Source of the DNA: an uncultured Maribacter sp.
GTDB lineage: Bacteria; Bacteroidota; Bacteroidia; Flavobacteriales; Flavobacteriaceae
DNA: 5,345 nucleotides
Assembly: GCA_905479535.1 (NCBI GenBank)
Contig: CAJQMW010000519.1
Coordinates: 1 to 5,345 of the forward strand
Direction of reading: 5' to 3'
Below are positions 4,268 to 5,345 of the stretch, piece by piece. The notes beneath the pieces were generated by a model. That model was not told the origin of the DNA. It did not search any database and saw only the letters and a list, made by a program, of their open reading frames with translations. Every line of letters begins with the position of its first letter. The stretch's first letter is position 1. The position numbers were made by a program, and so were the translations under genes.

Positions 4268-5345
4268 AAAACTCCTTTGGTACTCGGTAAAACCATCTTT
4301 TCCACATCGCGCTTCACCGCCATTTTTATGGCTTTAGCAAAAGCCTTGAAAATAGCCTCAATTTTGTGGTGCTCGTTTTTTCCTTCTGCCTTAATATTCA
4401 GATTCGCCTTGGCCCCATCGGTAAATGATTTAAAAAAATGATGGAACATTTCCGTAGGCATGTCCCCCACTTTTTCCCGATTGAAATCTGCATCCCAAAC
4501 CAGCCAATTGCGTCCGCCAAAATCAATGGCAACTTGTGCCAAACAATCGTCCATGGGTAGGCAGAATCCATAACGCTCTATGCCTAATTTGTCTCCCAGT
4601 GCTTTATGAAATAACTCCCCCAAAGCTATAGCGGTATCCTCAATGGTGTGATGTTCATCCACCTCCAAATCACCATCTACTCTAATGGTCAAGTCCATTT
4701 GCCCATGCCGTGCCAATTGATCCAACATGTGGTCGAAGAAAGCTAGCCCTGTATTGATATCGCTATTCCCTATACCATCCAGATTAAGATCAATCTTAAT
4801 GTTAGTTTCATTAGTTTTACGGTGTATGAATCCTTTTCGCTGTTTTAGTTTCAAAAACTCATAAATAGCCTTCCAATCATTATTCTCTAACGAAATAACT
4901 GAATCCAATTCTTTTTGCTTTACGGTAATCTCCCCAGTTCCAAGATTTGTACCATCATTTATGAAAATACCCTTAGCCCCTAAATTCTTGGCAAGTTCCA
5001 TATCCGTCAATCTATCTCCGACTACAAATGAATTTTCTAAATCATAGGCTTCTGTAAAGAATTCAGTCAACAGTCCGGTACCCGGCTTGCGGGTATTCGC
5101 ATTCTCATGGGGAAAAGTACGGTCCAAGAATATTCTGTCAAAAACAACACCTTCATTCTCAAAGGATTTCAAAATAAAATTATGCACAGGCCAAAACGTA
5201 TCTTCAGGAAAAGCATCCGTACCCAAACCGTCTTGATTGGTTATCATCACCAATTCAAAATCAAGTTCTTTTGCAATTTTTCCCAGATAAGTGAACGCTT
5301 TAGGGTAAAAAACCATCTTTTCAAAGGCATCAATTTGCTCATCTA
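4264..5345 (-). CDS. hisB: Bifunctional HisB: histidinol-phosphatase / imidazoleglycerol-phosphate dehydratase (5' end beyond window)
   Basis: The frame is open to the right edge (codons for DEQIDAFEK precede the Met at 5314-5316), so the true start and the HAD DxD nucleophile motif lie about 20 codons outside. Residues below are counted from that Met. The N-terminal domain (to about 155) is a HAD phosphatase, with motif II T26 in VMITNQDG, motif III K77 in TRKPGTG and motif IV VVGDRLTD (D101, D105). The C-terminal domain (about 160-350) is IGP dehydratase (EC 4.2.1.19), with metal-binding HHTIED (222-227), HHFF (292-295), HHKIE (316-320) and the terminal PSTKGVL. Together they catalyse two non-adjacent steps, IGP to imidazole-acetol-phosphate and histidinol-phosphate to histidinol (EC 3.1.3.15). 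In place of the Cys-rich zinc loop of the enterobacterial enzyme it has FPHENANTRKP. The stop overlaps hisH. Confidence 0.96.
   Translation of the reverse strand, partial: DEQIDAFEKMVFYPKAFTYLGKIAKELDFELVMITNQDGLGTDAFPEDTFWPVHNFILKSFENEGVVFDRIFLDRTFPHENANTRKPGTGLLTEFFTEAYDLENSFVVGDRLTDMELAKNLGAKGIFINDGTNLGTGEITVKQKELDSVISLENNDWKAIYEFLKLKQRKGFIHRKTNETNIKIDLNLDGIGNSDINTGLAFFDHMLDQLARHGQMDLTIRVDGDLEVDEHHTIEDTAIALGELFHKALGDKLGIERYGFCLPMDDCLAQVAIDFGGRNWLVWDADFNREKVGDMPTEMFHHFFKSFTDGAKANLNIKAEGKNEHHKIEAIFKAFAKAIKMAVKRDVEKMVLPSTKGVL

Overview
The window looks like chromosomal DNA from a marine-type member of the Flavobacteriaceae (Bacteroidota). It is AT-rich and its genes lack clear Shine-Dalgarno sequences. 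HisB is the bifunctional form (phosphatase plus dehydratase), and the histidine genes are packed as hisB-hisH-[GNAT]-hisA with stop/start overlaps. The short HPF/RaiA protein, the YceI-like remnant and the degenerate heptamer repeats also fit this group. The assignment rests on protein character and my memory of the family; no search was run.

Right half (2019-5345, all on the minus strand, so read right to left): the end of a histidine biosynthesis operon. hisB (5' end beyond the window) overlaps hisH by 4 bases. hisH overlaps a small GNAT acetyltransferase gene by 1 base. hisA follows after 5 bases and overlaps a DinB-superfamily gene by 8 bases. HisB makes imidazole-acetol-phosphate and dephosphorylates histidinol-phosphate, HisH supplies ammonia to HisF, and HisA isomerises ProFAR to PRFAR. 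The expected next genes, hisF and hisIE, are absent. The operon instead runs into repeats, a possible terminator and decayed genes.

Middle (about 1262-2018): a decay zone. From right to left it holds a degenerate 7-bp tandem array directly after the DinB stop codon, and a GC-rich element of about 215 bp bounded by two similar 20-25-bp direct repeats and full of inverted repeats. One of its palindromes, with a T-rich tail, could end minus-strand transcription. Next comes an orphan C-terminal coding tail on the minus strand. Last is a plus-strand remnant of a YceI-like secreted protein that has a frameshift near its start and has lost its middle. This pseudogene is the clearest unannotated item in the window.

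Left part (1-1127): a partial coiled-coil-like gene (minus strand, running off the left edge), a short ribosome hibernation factor gene (plus), and a gene for a small basic exported protein (minus). The last two converge with 13 bases between their stop codons.

I found no strong evidence for a new defence, mobile or regulatory system. The best leads are the repeat element with its neighbouring gene wreckage, the loss of hisF/hisIE from the expected position, and the two non-his enzymes coupled into the his operon.
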